DNA from: Linanthus parryae
Taxonomy: Eukaryota > Streptophyta > Magnoliopsida > Ericales > Polemoniaceae
Assembly (NCBI GenBank): GCA_023055425.1
Contig: JALGPY010000004.1
Span: 64,813,718-64,877,717, forward strand
Reading direction: 5' to 3'
DNA length: 64,000 nt
Shown here: positions 33,843-45,577 of the stretch, one piece after another
Layout of the letters: each line of letters starts with the position of its first letter
Position numbering within the stretch: the first letter of the stretch is position 1
The notes under the pieces: model-generated
What the model was told of the DNA's origin: nothing
Database searches by the model: none
What the model saw: only the letters and a program-made list of their open reading frames with translations
Program-made: the position numbers and the translations under genes

Positions 33843-35840
33843 ATGGAAAAGGGACAAGTGCCGAGTAGAAATACCCGGAAACAGCTGGAAGCTTTGTTAG
33901 CTAAGGTTGAAGAGCAAGTACGAGTAGCAACATCCTCAATGCCATATAATCGATCTGGGAAGGCAATAATCAAGGGATTTGAGGTGAGCGTGAAAGGAAC
34001 TGAGCCGGCAATTTTGGTGCCAATTTAGGCAGAGAATTTTTGCCTAAAGTTGAAGGAAATTCAATTTGTGAAGGAAATTTTCCCATTCGCAGGCACAGAG
34101 GACGAAGACCCTCATGCATTTATTGGGGGATTTGAGCATTACTGTAATTATGCCCGCCCTAAGGGGGTCACTACTGAAGCACTTAAACTGATGATGTTCC
34201 CTTTTCTCATGGGAGCCGCTAAGGATTGGTTGGATTCTTTTCCTTCCAACTCCATCAAAACTTAGGAAGAGTGTGTCTCATAGTTTATGGTCAGATTTTT
34301 TCCATTCTCCCGGATGATTGAACTGCAGAACGAGATTTGAAATTTCAGACAAAAGGCAGAGTAAAACCATGGTCCAAGCATGGGAGCGCCTCAACCTCTT
34401 GCAGCATAAATGCCCCAACCATATAATTGAAAAGGGTCACATCATCAAGGTATTCTATGATGCACATGACAAGTCTGATAAAGACAAGCTCGATATTGAA
34501 GCTGGGGGAAATTTCTTGTCCAAATGTGATTTGGAGGGTTATGGTTAGATGTGTGGTTAAACAATAGGAGAGTATGGAAAAGCCTTACCATCAGCAAGTT
34601 TCGATGAAGCATAACTCAGTGGCCTACAACATAGTTCAGGTGAATGTTTTGGAGGTAAAGCCTGAAGCAGATGTTTCAGAGTTGTATCAACAGCAACAGG
34701 CAAAAGCTTCAGAGTTAGCTGAAATGAGAGAGGTAATGAAGATTATGGGTCAGCATATGATGACCATGGAAACTCAGTTAACTACTGTTGCAGCTTCATT
34801 GCAGGAGGCTCAAGCTAAAATCAAGGGTTTGAAGAAATAGCTTGAACAGAAATCACTGCAGCATCTCATGGATAAATCCGAGGAACAAGCTCAAGCTATC
34901 ACCACTCGCAGTGGCACCACACTGACTAATCCTCCCTACCCGAGTCATGCCAGAGCATAAGCATCAAAGGAAACGGAGCATGAAGTCTTCGATTCTGAGA
35001 AGACTCCTGTCATGGTGCCCAATCAAAGGGAATGACTCCGCCAGCTTAGATCATTGATGAGGTAACCGCACCACTTTCTTTTCCTAAATATTTACCATAT
35101 CCGCTACGCGGAAGGAAAAATAAAGATGACTCTGTGGAGTATAGGCAATTTTGGTCTATCTTCTCCAAATTGCATATAAATATCCCGCTTATTGAGGCAG
35201 TCTAGATGATGCCTAAATATGTGAAGTTCATGAAGGATGCAGTGTTGGGGAAGAAGGCAGTGGATGACTTCCAGACTGTAGACTTGACTAAACAAGTTAG
35301 CTCATGTATGTTGCATGGGTTACCTCATAAACAGAAGGATCCAGGTAGCTTGTGACAGAGGATACACTAGGTGGAGCATACACTGTACATGCCTTGTGTG
35401 ATCTGGGGGCTATTATAAATCTGATGCCACTCTCGGTATTTTAGAAGTTAGGTGTGGGGGCGCGATCCACTTGGATCAATATGAAATTTGCAAATAAGTC
35501 ATCGTCCCAGATGATTTTATCACTCTAGATATGTCTGCGGGAGACCTTCCGGTTATTCTGGGTAGGCCTTTCTTGTCTACCGGTCGGACATAGATAGATG
35601 TTGAGAGTGAGGAGTTGATCATGAGGATCAACGATGCATGCGAGACCTTTAGGGTATTCAATCCTACTCTCCAACAGTCTCACAGGCAGTCATCAGTTCC
35701 ACATGCCATGCATGTAGTGCACCAAGTTTCAGATGAGACAAAGGAGGATCCACCTGATCCTAAATTGAAGCACAAGGTTTTTTGGAAGATCGTGCAGAGA
35801 CCACAAGAGGATGGGGCACGTCGTGCCAATCCACCTTTCT
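33843..35840 (+). pseudogene. Composite gag-protease, heavily mutated
   Basis: Gag starts MEKGQVPSRNTRKQLEAL (33843). Conserved blocks are EDPHAFIGGFEHYC, FPFLMGAAKDWLDSFP, AWERLNLLQHKCP and the GGNF-type end (34504-34515), then a Gln-rich coiled region and AITTRSGT followed by PPYPSHARA (about 34897-34958). The protease has CDLGAIINLMPLSVF; the catalytic Asp codon is at 35400, but the usual Ser/Thr after DLGA is Ile. The ORF ends near GARRANPPF (about 35817-35842). TAG codons occur at 34026, 34263, 34281 and 34838, with several frameshifts. As in A1, no RT follows. Confidence 0.8.
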
Positions 35841-35842
35841 AG

Positions 35843-38503
35843 GTGGAAGAGGTAACTCGGTGGGCCGTCGACCTTAAATTTCAAGCGATGATTGGGAGGC
35901 AACCCAATGTAGTTAGTTAGCTATTTCTTTTCGTATTATGTTTGATATCCATACTTGTATTGTGAGGGGTGAGAGAGAGTGGTTTAATATTTTCGATGAG
36001 TGTGCTGCACACATGTACCGAAGACCACTCCGGATTCCCCGTCTTGATGCACATGTATGTAGTTGCACGCAAAACGAAGAACATCTAGCTAGTTTGGGAA
36101 ACGTACATTGCAGAGAATTTACTTGAGGTCGAGGGGTCACTGATTAGTTTTGAAGATCATGGACGCAAGTTGTTGTATTGTGGTTGCACGCATCGGAATC
36201 TGGATCAGAAGTTGCGGTTCACGAGCTAAAGTGACGGAAATCCTGTGCACAAGAGCAAGAATGAGAAGATATGGGAAATTCCCCGGATTTTGGGAGTTTT
36301 CCAATCAAAATGGATTCCTAGTAGTATATGGAGTCCATAGGTGCAAGAATCAAGGGAAACCGAGGCCAACGCAAAAAAGAGCACGAACAACAGCCTATTT
36401 TGTGCGAAATGGGGAAACACTTAGAAAAATTTTCGACCCCCATTTCGCACGAAATGAAAGCACCCATATGTTTTGAAATTTTTAAACCATTTCGTGGGCG
36501 CGAAATGGTTCGGGCTACTTACTTAATGGGCGCATTTCGGGAGTGGGATATAAAGCAAAAAACGACCAAGGAAGCCTCCGTAGCCCCTATTCGGATCAAA
36601 ATGAACCATCTTCATCTTATTTCTCTCAAAACTCAAGAACACAAACCCATCAGAAACCCAAAACTCATCCAAATCAAAAAGTTCTTGTTGGGTTTTGCTC
36701 CTTGCAAGCTCGTCGACAAGATTAATACTTGGCGTTTTGAGATTTAGAGCTTAGTTTGAGTATGGGGGAGAAGTAAAGAGGAAGAGCTTCAAGAACAAAA
36801 AATAATCAATTCGTTGATTTGGAGTTGGATTCGGCGAAAGCTCAAGAAGAGACTTTCGAGGGGGACAACGAGGAGCACGAAGTGGAATACTCCACTCAAC
36901 TCGCTCAAGATTTTGGAAAATTTGGTCGACCGATTCGGTCCTTTCTTGACCAGTTTTCGCAAAACCGGTCCCGTAAGAACGGTACTCCGGGAACGTAGGT
37001 ACGATATTCTCTATATCGCTTTAAACTTCTTGTTTAGGCACTTCTAGGACTTAATTTATCGCAATTTTTACTTGTTCTTTACTCCTTGCACTTGGGGATC
37101 GTGTCCTTTGGGATACACTCCAAATTCATTGAGGAAAATGAATATCTCAAGTGTGGGGGGGTTTATGTCTACCTTTTCTAGCCATGTTTGTCTTGCATCG
37201 CCTTGTTACATGTAGTATGTGTAGTATTGTGTCGTATTCGTGGTTAGTGTAGAGTGTTTTATGTATTGTCATATTGTGTTAGATTGTGTAGATTATGCAT
37301 TTGTTTGCACTTTTAATTATTGAGTCCCCTATCGAACTTGTGTGTTAAATTGTTAATCGAGTTGACCAAATGCATATAAAGTTAGGAAAAAAAAATAATT
37401 GAGAAAAAAATAAAAAAAAAATAATAGAAAAATGAAAAACCTTAGAAAGTAAAATTTTTGAGAATAAGGGCAATTGATGAAGCTAGAAACTGGAGAGAGT
37501 TCAATGAAAGAGTCTCTGAGAATAGGAAGCGCCTTAGTAGGGAAAACTTAAATTCTTAGTATCTTGCGCACCTGTTCACGAAAGGATGTCCCGGGTATTC
37601 AGGGAATGTGGAATGTAGATGAGGGCGTACCGTTAGTTCCTATATTGTGCTAGGAGGATTTGGTCTTAAGGTAGTTGAATAGTCTGTTTTTTAGAGGAAA
37701 CCTGGGGCATCTTGAAATCTAGGGTGGACCTTCGTGTAGAGTCGGCTCAATGTGGTACATTGCTCTAGCCTAAGTGAAGTTAGGGAGTGCACACCACCAT
37801 CCCTTACGACAGTTTCAAGATTTAACCGAAAAATCCCACACTTAGTTGCTCTAACTGCACGGTTGAAAATAAAAAGAAGAAAATGAAAAACAAAAGAAAT
37901 TAAAATCTTCTCTTGAACTAGATATGGTGAACAGCCAAATGTGCCCCCGTTCGCTCGGGGAATTCGGATTCAATCTAATTAGAATGTTTAAGGAAAATTA
38001 AAGTCAAGCTGTATTACACTGAGTTGTGTCTCCTATCACTGGGATAATTTGCATTCAAATGCAATAATGGCTAAGAGGGTCTGAAACGAAAGACTACCAT
38101 AGTGACTTAGGATGCCTAGACCCTCTGAGCTAAAGGATGTGTCCGAATCTTGGATTGCTATGGTGGATGTTTGGGGACCCCTTAGTGAACTTGTGCGTAG
38201 GATCACTCTACTTCAATTTCTTGCTATTGGTTGTGAAATTTCAAAAGAGACTTGTGAGATCTTGATGAGTTTGGTTAGTGATAGCGAGATTTCCCAATCT
38301 CAACCAAATATGTGTGTGTGTGTGTGTGTTCTCTTACTTTCTGCATTATATTATAATCTATTTGCATTGTATAAAGCATGTAGATTGCATAGTCGTGTGT
38401 GTGAGTCGTTTGTTTTACATGGCTAGTGATGAGTAGATGCAAATCGTTGGGGTTGTGAATCAAGTGTTGATCGGGACGAGCAAGAAGGTAGTGTGGGAGA
38501 ATT
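35843..38503 (+). other. Composite 3' noncoding region and polypurine tract
   Basis: It opens with the CGTCGACCTTAAATT and GGGAGGCAACCCAATG tail (35866-35910), then the GTGAGGGGTGAGAGAG block (35953) shared with A1. Palindromes CATTTCGCACGAAATG (36441-36456) and a longer spaced version (36488-36507) repeat the motif of its own LTRs. The internal purine motif AAGTGTGGGGGGG is near 37150, A-rich tracts are at 37385-37440 and 37870-37900, and the hairpin GAGATTTCCCAATCTC is at 38286-38301, followed by a TG repeat. GGTAGTGTGGGAGAAT (38488-38502) is the polypurine tract. No gene is seen. Confidence 0.75.
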
Positions 38504-40130
38504 TGATAGCGCCTTTTAGGAGATATATATTATTGTCATTTTCCACATTATCAGGAGATATTTGAGCCTAATGTTAGAGAATATGATTCTTTTTGTCAGT
38601 TGTTGCTTCCTATGCGCTATATTGTTAGTCTGGGCGTTTTCATGCATATTTAGTTGTTATTTTTCAAATATAATCGCTTGGTATGTTTTTTCATGTTGTA
38701 TTGACAGGAACGTATAATCGATTAATAGGAGGCATGGAACGAACTTCGGAAACAACGGGAGCTCAAGTGGAGTCAAGAGAAGCAAGGTTGGAGGAGCTAT
38801 AAGGACCAATCTGCACTAATTTGATGATATGTGGAGCTGTACAATAAATTTATGAGTGAGACCGGTTCCATATAAAAGTAGACTCAAATATCTTTCCAAC
38901 GATAGGTCACATAGCTTAACCAGAGATTGGACGAACACGTTATGGCTTGGAGAAGTCAGAGTCCAAAATCCATTTCGCACGAAATGCATTTCATACGAAA
39001 TGGAACCATTTCGTACGAAATGCACCGACGTTGGACCAGACTTTTGGGGGTTAAAATGCAAATATTGAAGACTGATGACGGGAATTGACTCAAGAACGAC
39101 CTAAGGGACTGCAAATCGGTCATTCACGCTCAGAGGAGGCAAGGACGAGAGAGGAGACAAAGACTTCACCATTGGAGAACCTAGTTTGATTCTTTCTTCC
39201 TCTTTCTTAATCAAATTCATGGAGAAACTATGTGCTATTATTTATCTTATGATGAGTAGCTAAACTCTCATAGCTAGGCATCTCATATGAGATCCTAGGG
39301 TTCATATAAACGATGAATGTTTCCGGATTGAATCTAATTTCATGCTTTGATGATTTCTTCTATTTAACAAGTTGTAGTTTATTGATTCCTTTAGTAATCC
39401 TATTCTATTGACACTATTAGGAGATGAACTAATAATCAATGGACTATGGTTTTGTTCGTTAGATGATTCAGGCTTAATAGTTAGTGCGTTCTAATAATTG
39501 TGCATGTACTATGTAGTTAGTGAGTGCACAAGAGTGACTTCTAGCTAGGATAATATGAACAGCAATCCCAACCATTGAGAGCGAAAGCACGATTGTTAGG
39601 ATTGGCCATTGCGGGTTGGATCATTATGATTACTCAACTGTTCTGTGAGAAGGTGGACCGGCAGAATCCGTTAGCGTATCAGTAGAATCTGCTAGAACCT
39701 ATCGGTAGACATAGGTGGACTGAAAGGACCCTAGGTGTATCTTGACGTAAAAAGACCTGAGACCGATAGGAGATGGTCAGTTCTAATATCCGTCTTAGTT
39801 AGAACTGAATTAACGTGTTATTCAGATTATCCGGAAATTTTTTACAGCCCTAGGTGATCTGCGGGATTGCCTAGTTTCTCCATTACTGATTAAGAACTCT
39901 TTCTTAATTTACTTTTTTTCTATTCTTACAATCATTACAGCCACTTGTTTGGGGGTGGCAACCTCACGACTCTCAGCACTTTTTATCGGTTACTTAGTAA
40001 ACTTAATTAATTTGTTAGTTAAAACTTGTTACGAGCTTGTCCTCGTGGGATTCGACAACCCGAATATAAAAAATACTCACACTTTATTACTCGACCGTGC
40101 ACTTGCGTACACACGTAAGAATACGTATCA
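38504..40130 (+). repeat. LTR 2 of the composite (direct)
   Basis: The LTR is 1627 bp, from TGATAGCGCC to ATACGTATCA. It carries three adjacent 16-bp palindromes: CATTTCGCACGAAATG (38971), CATTTCATACGAAATG (38987) and the perfect CATTTCGTACGAAATG (39007). It is followed by AGTTTTTG, the same eight bases that follow LTR 1, before homology breaks at 40138. Confidence 0.88.
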
Positions 40131-40220
40131 AGTTTTTGTCCTCTGTGCCCGTGAATTACATTAATGCTCAAATACCCCAATAAATGCATGAGGGTCTTCG
40201 TCCTCTGTGCCCGCGAATGG
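40131..40220. other. Scrambled junction between LTR 2 and inverted gag
   Basis: After AGTTTTTG the sequence changes to inverted gag. The 19-bp segment GTCCTCTGTGCCCGYGAAT occurs twice, at 40138-40156 and 40200-40218. The second copy is in its normal gag context and the first is an extra copy joined to the LTR end. This is a two-step jump with short homologies, as expected for reverse transcriptase switching template. Confidence 0.65.
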
Positions 40221-40464
40221 GAACTTTTCCTTCACAAAATGAATTTCCTTCAACCTTTAGGCAAAAATTCTCTGCCTGAATTGGTGGCACCAAAATTGCC
40301 AGCTCAGTTTCTTTCAGGTTTACCTCAAATCCCTTGATTATTGCCTTCCCATATCGGTTATATGGCAATGTGGATGTTGGTATCCGTACCTGCTCTTCAA
40401 CCGTAGCTAACAAAGCTTCCAGTTGTTTCCTGGTAGTACTACTCGGCTCTTCTCCCTCTGCCAT
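40168..40464 (-). pseudogene. Inverted gag 5' fragment of the composite
   Basis: The minus strand encodes MAEGEEPSSTTRKQLEALL, then EEQVRIPTSTLPYNRYGKA and IIKGFEVNLKETELA. These are the first 90 or so gag residues, homologous to 33843-34030 but clearly diverged. A frameshift precedes a further gag segment (about 40168-40250), which ends at the junction near 40157. Only the gag N-terminus is present. Confidence 0.8.
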
Positions 40465-40572
40465 TGATTCCTGAGAAAACAGCACTAGCAAACCTGTGAG
40501 GTAACAAATAATTAACTAAATAAAAATAAAAAGAAAACTAAACTAATTGCTAACAAAAACTTGTTAACCGTT

Positions 40573-40591
40573 GTCTCCGGCAACGGTGCCA
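40573..40591 (-). promoter_or_regulatory. Inverted primer binding site
   Basis: The minus strand reads TTGGCACCGTTGCCGGAGA seven bases inside LTR 3. It is the tRNA-Asp-type PBS with two substitutions, one of them at a different position from the PBS at 33703. Confidence 0.75.
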
Positions 40592-40597
40592 AAAATT

Positions 40598-42150
40598 TGA
40601 CACGTATTCTTACGTGTGTACGCAAGTGCACAGTCGAGTAATAAAGTGTGATTATTTTTAATACTCAGGTTGTCGAATCCCACGTGGACAAGCTCGTAAC
40701 AAGATTTAAAAAACAAATTAATTAATTTTACTAAGTAACCGGTAAAAAGTGGTGAGAATTGTGAGGTTGCCACCCCCAAACAAGTGACTGTAGTGATTGC
40801 AGGAATAGCATAAAAGTAAATTAAAAAATAGTTCTTAATCAGTAATGGAGAAAACTAGGCAATCTTGTAGATCACCTAGGGCTGTAAACAATTTATGGAT
40901 AATATGAATAACACGTTAATTGAGTTCTAACTAAGTCGGGTACTAGCACTGACCATCTCCTTTCGGTCTCAGGTCTTTTTACGTCACGCTACACTTAGAG
41001 TCCTTTCAGTCCACCTATGATACCGATACGTTCTAGCAGGTTCTCTACTGATACGGTAACCAGTCATGTCGGTCCACCGTCTCACGGAACAATTGAGTAA
41101 TCCTACTGATCCTACCCACAATGGCCAATCCTAACCATTGTCCTTTCGGTCTCAATGGTTTGGATTGATGTTCATATTATCCTAGCTAGAAAAAGTCACT
41201 TTCGTGCACTCACTAACTACATAGTACACGAACAATTAATTTAGAACGCACTAACAATTAAGCATGAATCATATAACGAACAAAACCCTAGTCCATTGAT
41301 TATTAGTTCATCTCCTAATCGTGTCAATAGAATATGATTACTAAAGGAATCAAGAAACTACAACTCATTCAAGAAGAAATCATCCAAGCATGAAATTATA
41401 TTCAATCCGAAAAACATTCATCGTTTACATGAACCCTAGGATCTCATATAAGATGCTTAGCTATGAAATTTTAGCTACTCATCATAAGATAAACAATAGC
41501 AAAGAGTTTCCCATGAATTTGATTAATAAAAGGGAAGAAAGAATCAAACTAGGGTCTCCAATGGTGAAATCTTCATCTCATCTCTCGTCCTTGCCTCCTC
41601 TGAGCGTGAAAGATTGATTTTCAGTACCCTAGGTCGTTCTTGAGTCAATTCCCGTCATAAGTCTTCAATATTTGCATTTTTATCCCAAAAGTCTAGTACA
41701 ACGTCGGTGCATTTCGTACAAAATGGGTCTGATTAAGCTCGGTGACCTATATTTAGAAAGCTCTGAGAGTATATTTTCATGTGGAACCGGTCTCACTCCT
41801 AAATTCATTTTACAACTCCAGATATCGCCAAATTAGTGAAGACTGGTCCTTATAGCTCCTCCAACTTTGCTTCTTTTGACTCCACTTGAGATCCCGTTGT
41901 TTCTGAAGTTCATTCCATGCCTCCTATCAACCGATTAGCATCCGTTCCTATCAAGACAATATGAACAAACATACCAAGCGATTATATTTGACAATAACAA
42001 CTAAATATGCAAAGAAACGCCCGGACTAACAATATAGCGCATAGGAAGCAACAAGAGATAAAACGACTCATATTGTCTATTAGTAGGCTCAAATCTCTCA
42101 TGATAATGCGGAAAATGACAATAATATATAGCTCCTAAAAGGCGCTATCA
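40598..42150 (-). repeat. LTR 3 of the composite (inverted)
   Basis: The LTR is 1553 bp. On the minus strand it starts TGATAGCGCC at 42150 and ends ACGTGTCA at 40598. It forms an inverted repeat with LTR 2 across a 467-bp spacer. Only one palindrome relative is visible (CATTTCGTACAAAATG, about 41710). AGATT follows at 42151. Confidence 0.85.
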
Positions 42151-42155
42151 AGATT

Positions 42156-42508
42156 CACCCTCTGAAATATAGTACTCTACTCTCCGAAAAGAATGACCAT
42201 AGACCCAATCAAAATTGGATTAAAAGAGGTTCCGGTTATGTTATGAGGATCGAGGAGCATTCTACATGTGACAAGATCCTTAAAAAGTCATTTTTAGGGT
42301 AAAAAAGTGAAGAATGAAGTTTTTACCATTTTCTGGTGAGAGCAGCAGTTCCGGCGCCAAGAACGCCTAGTTTCGGCGATGGCACGACCAAAGATTGAGT
42401 TAGGGCCTTGATAAATATATATTGAAGTTATATTTCTTGAAAATTTTATATTGGTTTGCGAGATTTCCGGGTTAAGAATATTAGTTTTATACTACGGATA
42501 GAGAAAAA
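42156..42508. other. Unassigned stretch between composite and solo LTR
   Basis: About 350 bp with no recognised gene. It has LTR-like text (CCGGCGCCAAGAACGCC near 42352) but no termini. Confidence 0.3.
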
Positions 42509-45500
42509 TGCAACACCCCCCAAATCGCACGGCCGGTCGGGCCGCACGTTTGGAGAGATGCCTCCGCCCAGGGTGATGAAACCCATTGGGAACGGATAAG
42601 GATCGTCGGTCCATAGCTTGTACAACCATCGATAATAATTCAAAACATAACATATTACAATTTCAATACAAACAGTGACATTTGAAACGTCAGGAATACA
42701 TTTTTCAGTGATATACTATGTGATGATGTTCTAAGCATGAAGCTTCCTTATCTAGCTGTGTCGTGAACGTTTCCCCCACCTCGAACAATAACATGCGGTT
42801 TTAAAATAGAAAAAACCGACGCAGTTTTACAGAAAATGATCAGCAAACGGCTGAGTATGCTAACACCCATAGCACGTAAATAGATTATGAGACATATGAC
42901 GGAAATAACATATTCGTTAATGAGGATCAGATATTTGTGGGAATAACATTTGTGTTGTTGGCTTTGTCAAACTTCGTGACGGTTCCAAATTTATATTTCA
43001 AGCCCAAAGATGTGGTCCATCTTTGGGGAAATTAGTGTTAATAGTATTTCGCAATATCACTTTAAATCTCAAGATGATAACATTCTTATCGATGCGAATC
43101 GAGTCAAGAAATTCATTTTAGTAACTAGTTGATACGCGGAGTGACCATATCCAATCCACAACCGCTTTCTCATAATGTGCAAAAGCATAGCCATAACCAT
43201 AACTCAATCACAGGATGTTTGCATCACAGCGCCTCATAACCATAACATAATCAAAAGAAGGTTCGCATCACAGCGCCTCATAATCTCATAACAGATACCA
43301 ATCACAATATGTCAGAAATGTATCGTATCAGGGATATGGCACAAACCCGCGCACAACAACTTCCACTTTACATAATTACAACTTTCTTTATCAAGTAAGG
43401 AGCTCCAACTAAAGTCGGTGTGGCAATCTTTCATTTTAAGGACAAAATAATAATAAATCAGATATGATAGTGCGCATGTCCAAGAATGAGACAGTATACA
43501 TTTTCCAACTCTTTATTTGACATTCTCAACCAATTACCGTTATAATTTCAATGGAACATTTTTAAATCAATAATCATGCCCCTCTTAGGGGGGTATACTC
43601 CCATAAAACAGCCACATTAAGGGGGCTATATCCATAATTCTGCCCCACTTAGGGGGGTATACTCTCATAAAACTGCCCCATTAAGGGGGATATATCAATA
43701 ATTCTGCCCCACTTAGGGCGGTATACTCCCATAATACTGCCCCACTTAGCGGGGACATATCCTTAATTCTGCCCCACTTAGGGGGGTATACTCCCATAAT
43801 ACTGCCCCACTTAGGGGGGGGATATACTCAAGTAAATAATTTCATTCACTTCCTCTTGATAATCCACGTTTGATAATTAGTGGTAGCGGGAACGAACCAA
43901 TTAATCACAATACACTTTTGAAGGAATCGTTTGGACACGTAGTCAAAATCTGAAATCAATTACGCATAACATAAATCACATTTGAGACGTAAAATCATAT
44001 AAACATTTGGACACGAAAGGAGGACAACACATGATAATTGTGGCCCGTGAATAATAATCAGGGCCTAATGTGTTAGTCGAGATTTGATTGGTACTTCATT
44101 TCGGGACAGCGTTTAGATGTTCTTCTTTCAGATTCTTATTTTTGGATTTGGATTATCATTTTTCATACAGTACTTTCAAAGTAGAATTTTTCAAAAGCAA
44201 GTAAATAATTCAAATAAAACATATACGGTAGAATTTCACAAATAAACACACGCGATACACGAAATGAAAGAAAGGCACACGAAGTTAGGCATATTAACTT
44301 ACCGAAATCCAAAAGCACGTCCTAGTTGTAGTTCTCGCCTACGAAAACGTCACCGACAAGTTAGAGCTTCTAACTCAATACAGTCTCAACCAAATATATT
44401 TTCTCTAATAAGAACAACCTATATATTCTATCCCCTTTTATTTATTTATTTTTTCTCAAAAATGTCTTTTCTATAATATTCACCCCCAATCATTTTATGA
44501 AAAATAATAGTTATTAATTTATGAATATAATATAAACAAATTAAAGATAAACTAATTTTATTAATGAAACCGAAATTGAAAACTGCATCTAGTACCCTAA
44601 AAGTTTTGGAAAAGTTAACTGCACCCCCTTTAAGTTCTGAAATGACAAAATAACCCCCCCAAAATACTTTCTGAAATTTTCATTTTTGCCCCCAACCAAG
44701 AACACTCAAAATCACGGATCAAAACATGGATTAAATGTCCTAAAACTCGATTTTGATTACAGAAAACAACTTAGGGGAAGATTTAGAGCATACCCACACA
44801 AATTATGCGAGAAAAGGTCAAGAAATAGAACGGGTCAAGATCGTCGTCGATGTCGCCGGAGGTGGAGCTCGACGGGGCTTTCTCCGGTCAATTCTGGGCC
44901 CCGCTAAGCATCCCAATTGCTTAGTCGGACCTCGAGGAGTTTCCTAGGACAGAGGAGGAAGGGTGGGTCGCCTTGGTTAAGCTCCGCTGAACTTCTCGCC
45001 AGAATCCATGGTGGGTCACCGGAGTTTTCTTGCTTCTGCTGCTCCTTCGTTGCTACTGCTGCTGCTTTTGATTCTGGTGGCTCTTTCGAGTAAGGCAGAG
45101 TGGGGGAGAGAAGGAAAGAGCAGGGAAAAGAGATAGAGATGGACGTGCAGTGGTGGTGGCGGTGATTTTCTGATGGTGGCGCTGGCAGTGCCGCTGCCTT
45201 CTGCTGTGGCTGCTGCTCGTGCGTACAGAGCAGAGGAGGGAGAGAGAGAGAGGGCTGGTGGTGATGGTGTTGGGAGTGGTGGTGTTTGTTTCCCGAAGAA
45301 GATAAGAAGAGAAGAAATAGAGGGAGTAGAAGAGAGACGTACGAGGAGAGAGAGAGAGAAGCTTGGGAAACAAAAATTTGGTTTCCTAGGTAAATTCCTA
45401 GGTAAAGAAAATTACACCCCCTTGGTTCACGAAATGTCACAATAATACCCCCAGCCATACTATTTAATAACATATAAAATTACATCTTCCTCCCCACTAG

Positions 45501-45577
45501 CCATCTATTTTGAAAATAACCGTTTGAATTTATGAAATAGTCATTAATTATATAAAATAAAAAGACGGGGTGTTACA
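42509..45577 (-). repeat. Solo-LTR-like block of 3.07 kb
   Basis: The block runs from TGCAACACCCCC to GGGGTGTTACA on the plus strand; on the minus strand it reads TGTAACACCCCG...GGGGGTGTTGCA. These ends resemble LTRs of chromovirus-type gypsy elements. No PBS, gag or pol is attached, so it looks like a solo LTR left by recombination. Possible flanks are AAAAA/GAAAA, not a clean duplication. A GA/CT-rich, transcribed-leader-like region lies at 45050-45370. The long minus-strand ORF there (44904-45473) is low complexity and not called as a gene. Confidence 0.6.
43576..43830. repeat. Minisatellite of about eight 31-34 bp units
   Basis: Units start GCCCCACTTAGGGGG and alternate between a GTATACTCCCATAA type and an ATATCCATAATTC type, giving a higher-order dimer of about 65 bp in four copies. 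Each unit contains CCCC-N5-GGGG, able to form a short hairpin. It lies inside the solo-LTR-like block. Confidence 0.85.

Larger units (their letters stand above)
32049..42150 (+). mobile_element. Three-LTR Athila-type composite, third LTR inverted
   Basis: The order is LTR(+) 32049-33696, PBS, gag-protease, noncoding region, LTR(+) 38504-40130, a scrambled junction, gag 5' end (-), PBS(-), LTR(-) 40598-42150. Both outer ends are LTR starts (TGATAGCGCC and, at the right, GGCGCTATCA), and the 5-bp duplication AGATT lies outside them. No RT, RNase H or integrase is present. The inverted gag differs at many residues from the plus-strand gag, so two family members seem to have contributed. I infer integration of an aberrant cDNA. 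Confidence 0.7.

Noticed and set aside
40131..40135. AGTTT as the right target duplication of a plain two-LTR element at 32049-40130
   Set aside because: It matches AGATT at four of five bases, but AGTTTTTG is also the normal sequence after this LTR, and AGATT matches perfectly outside LTR 3.
44904..45473. 189-residue minus-strand reading frame, Ser/His-rich
   Set aside because: It lies in the CT-rich transcribed part of a solo-LTR-like block, is low complexity, and matches no family I recognise.
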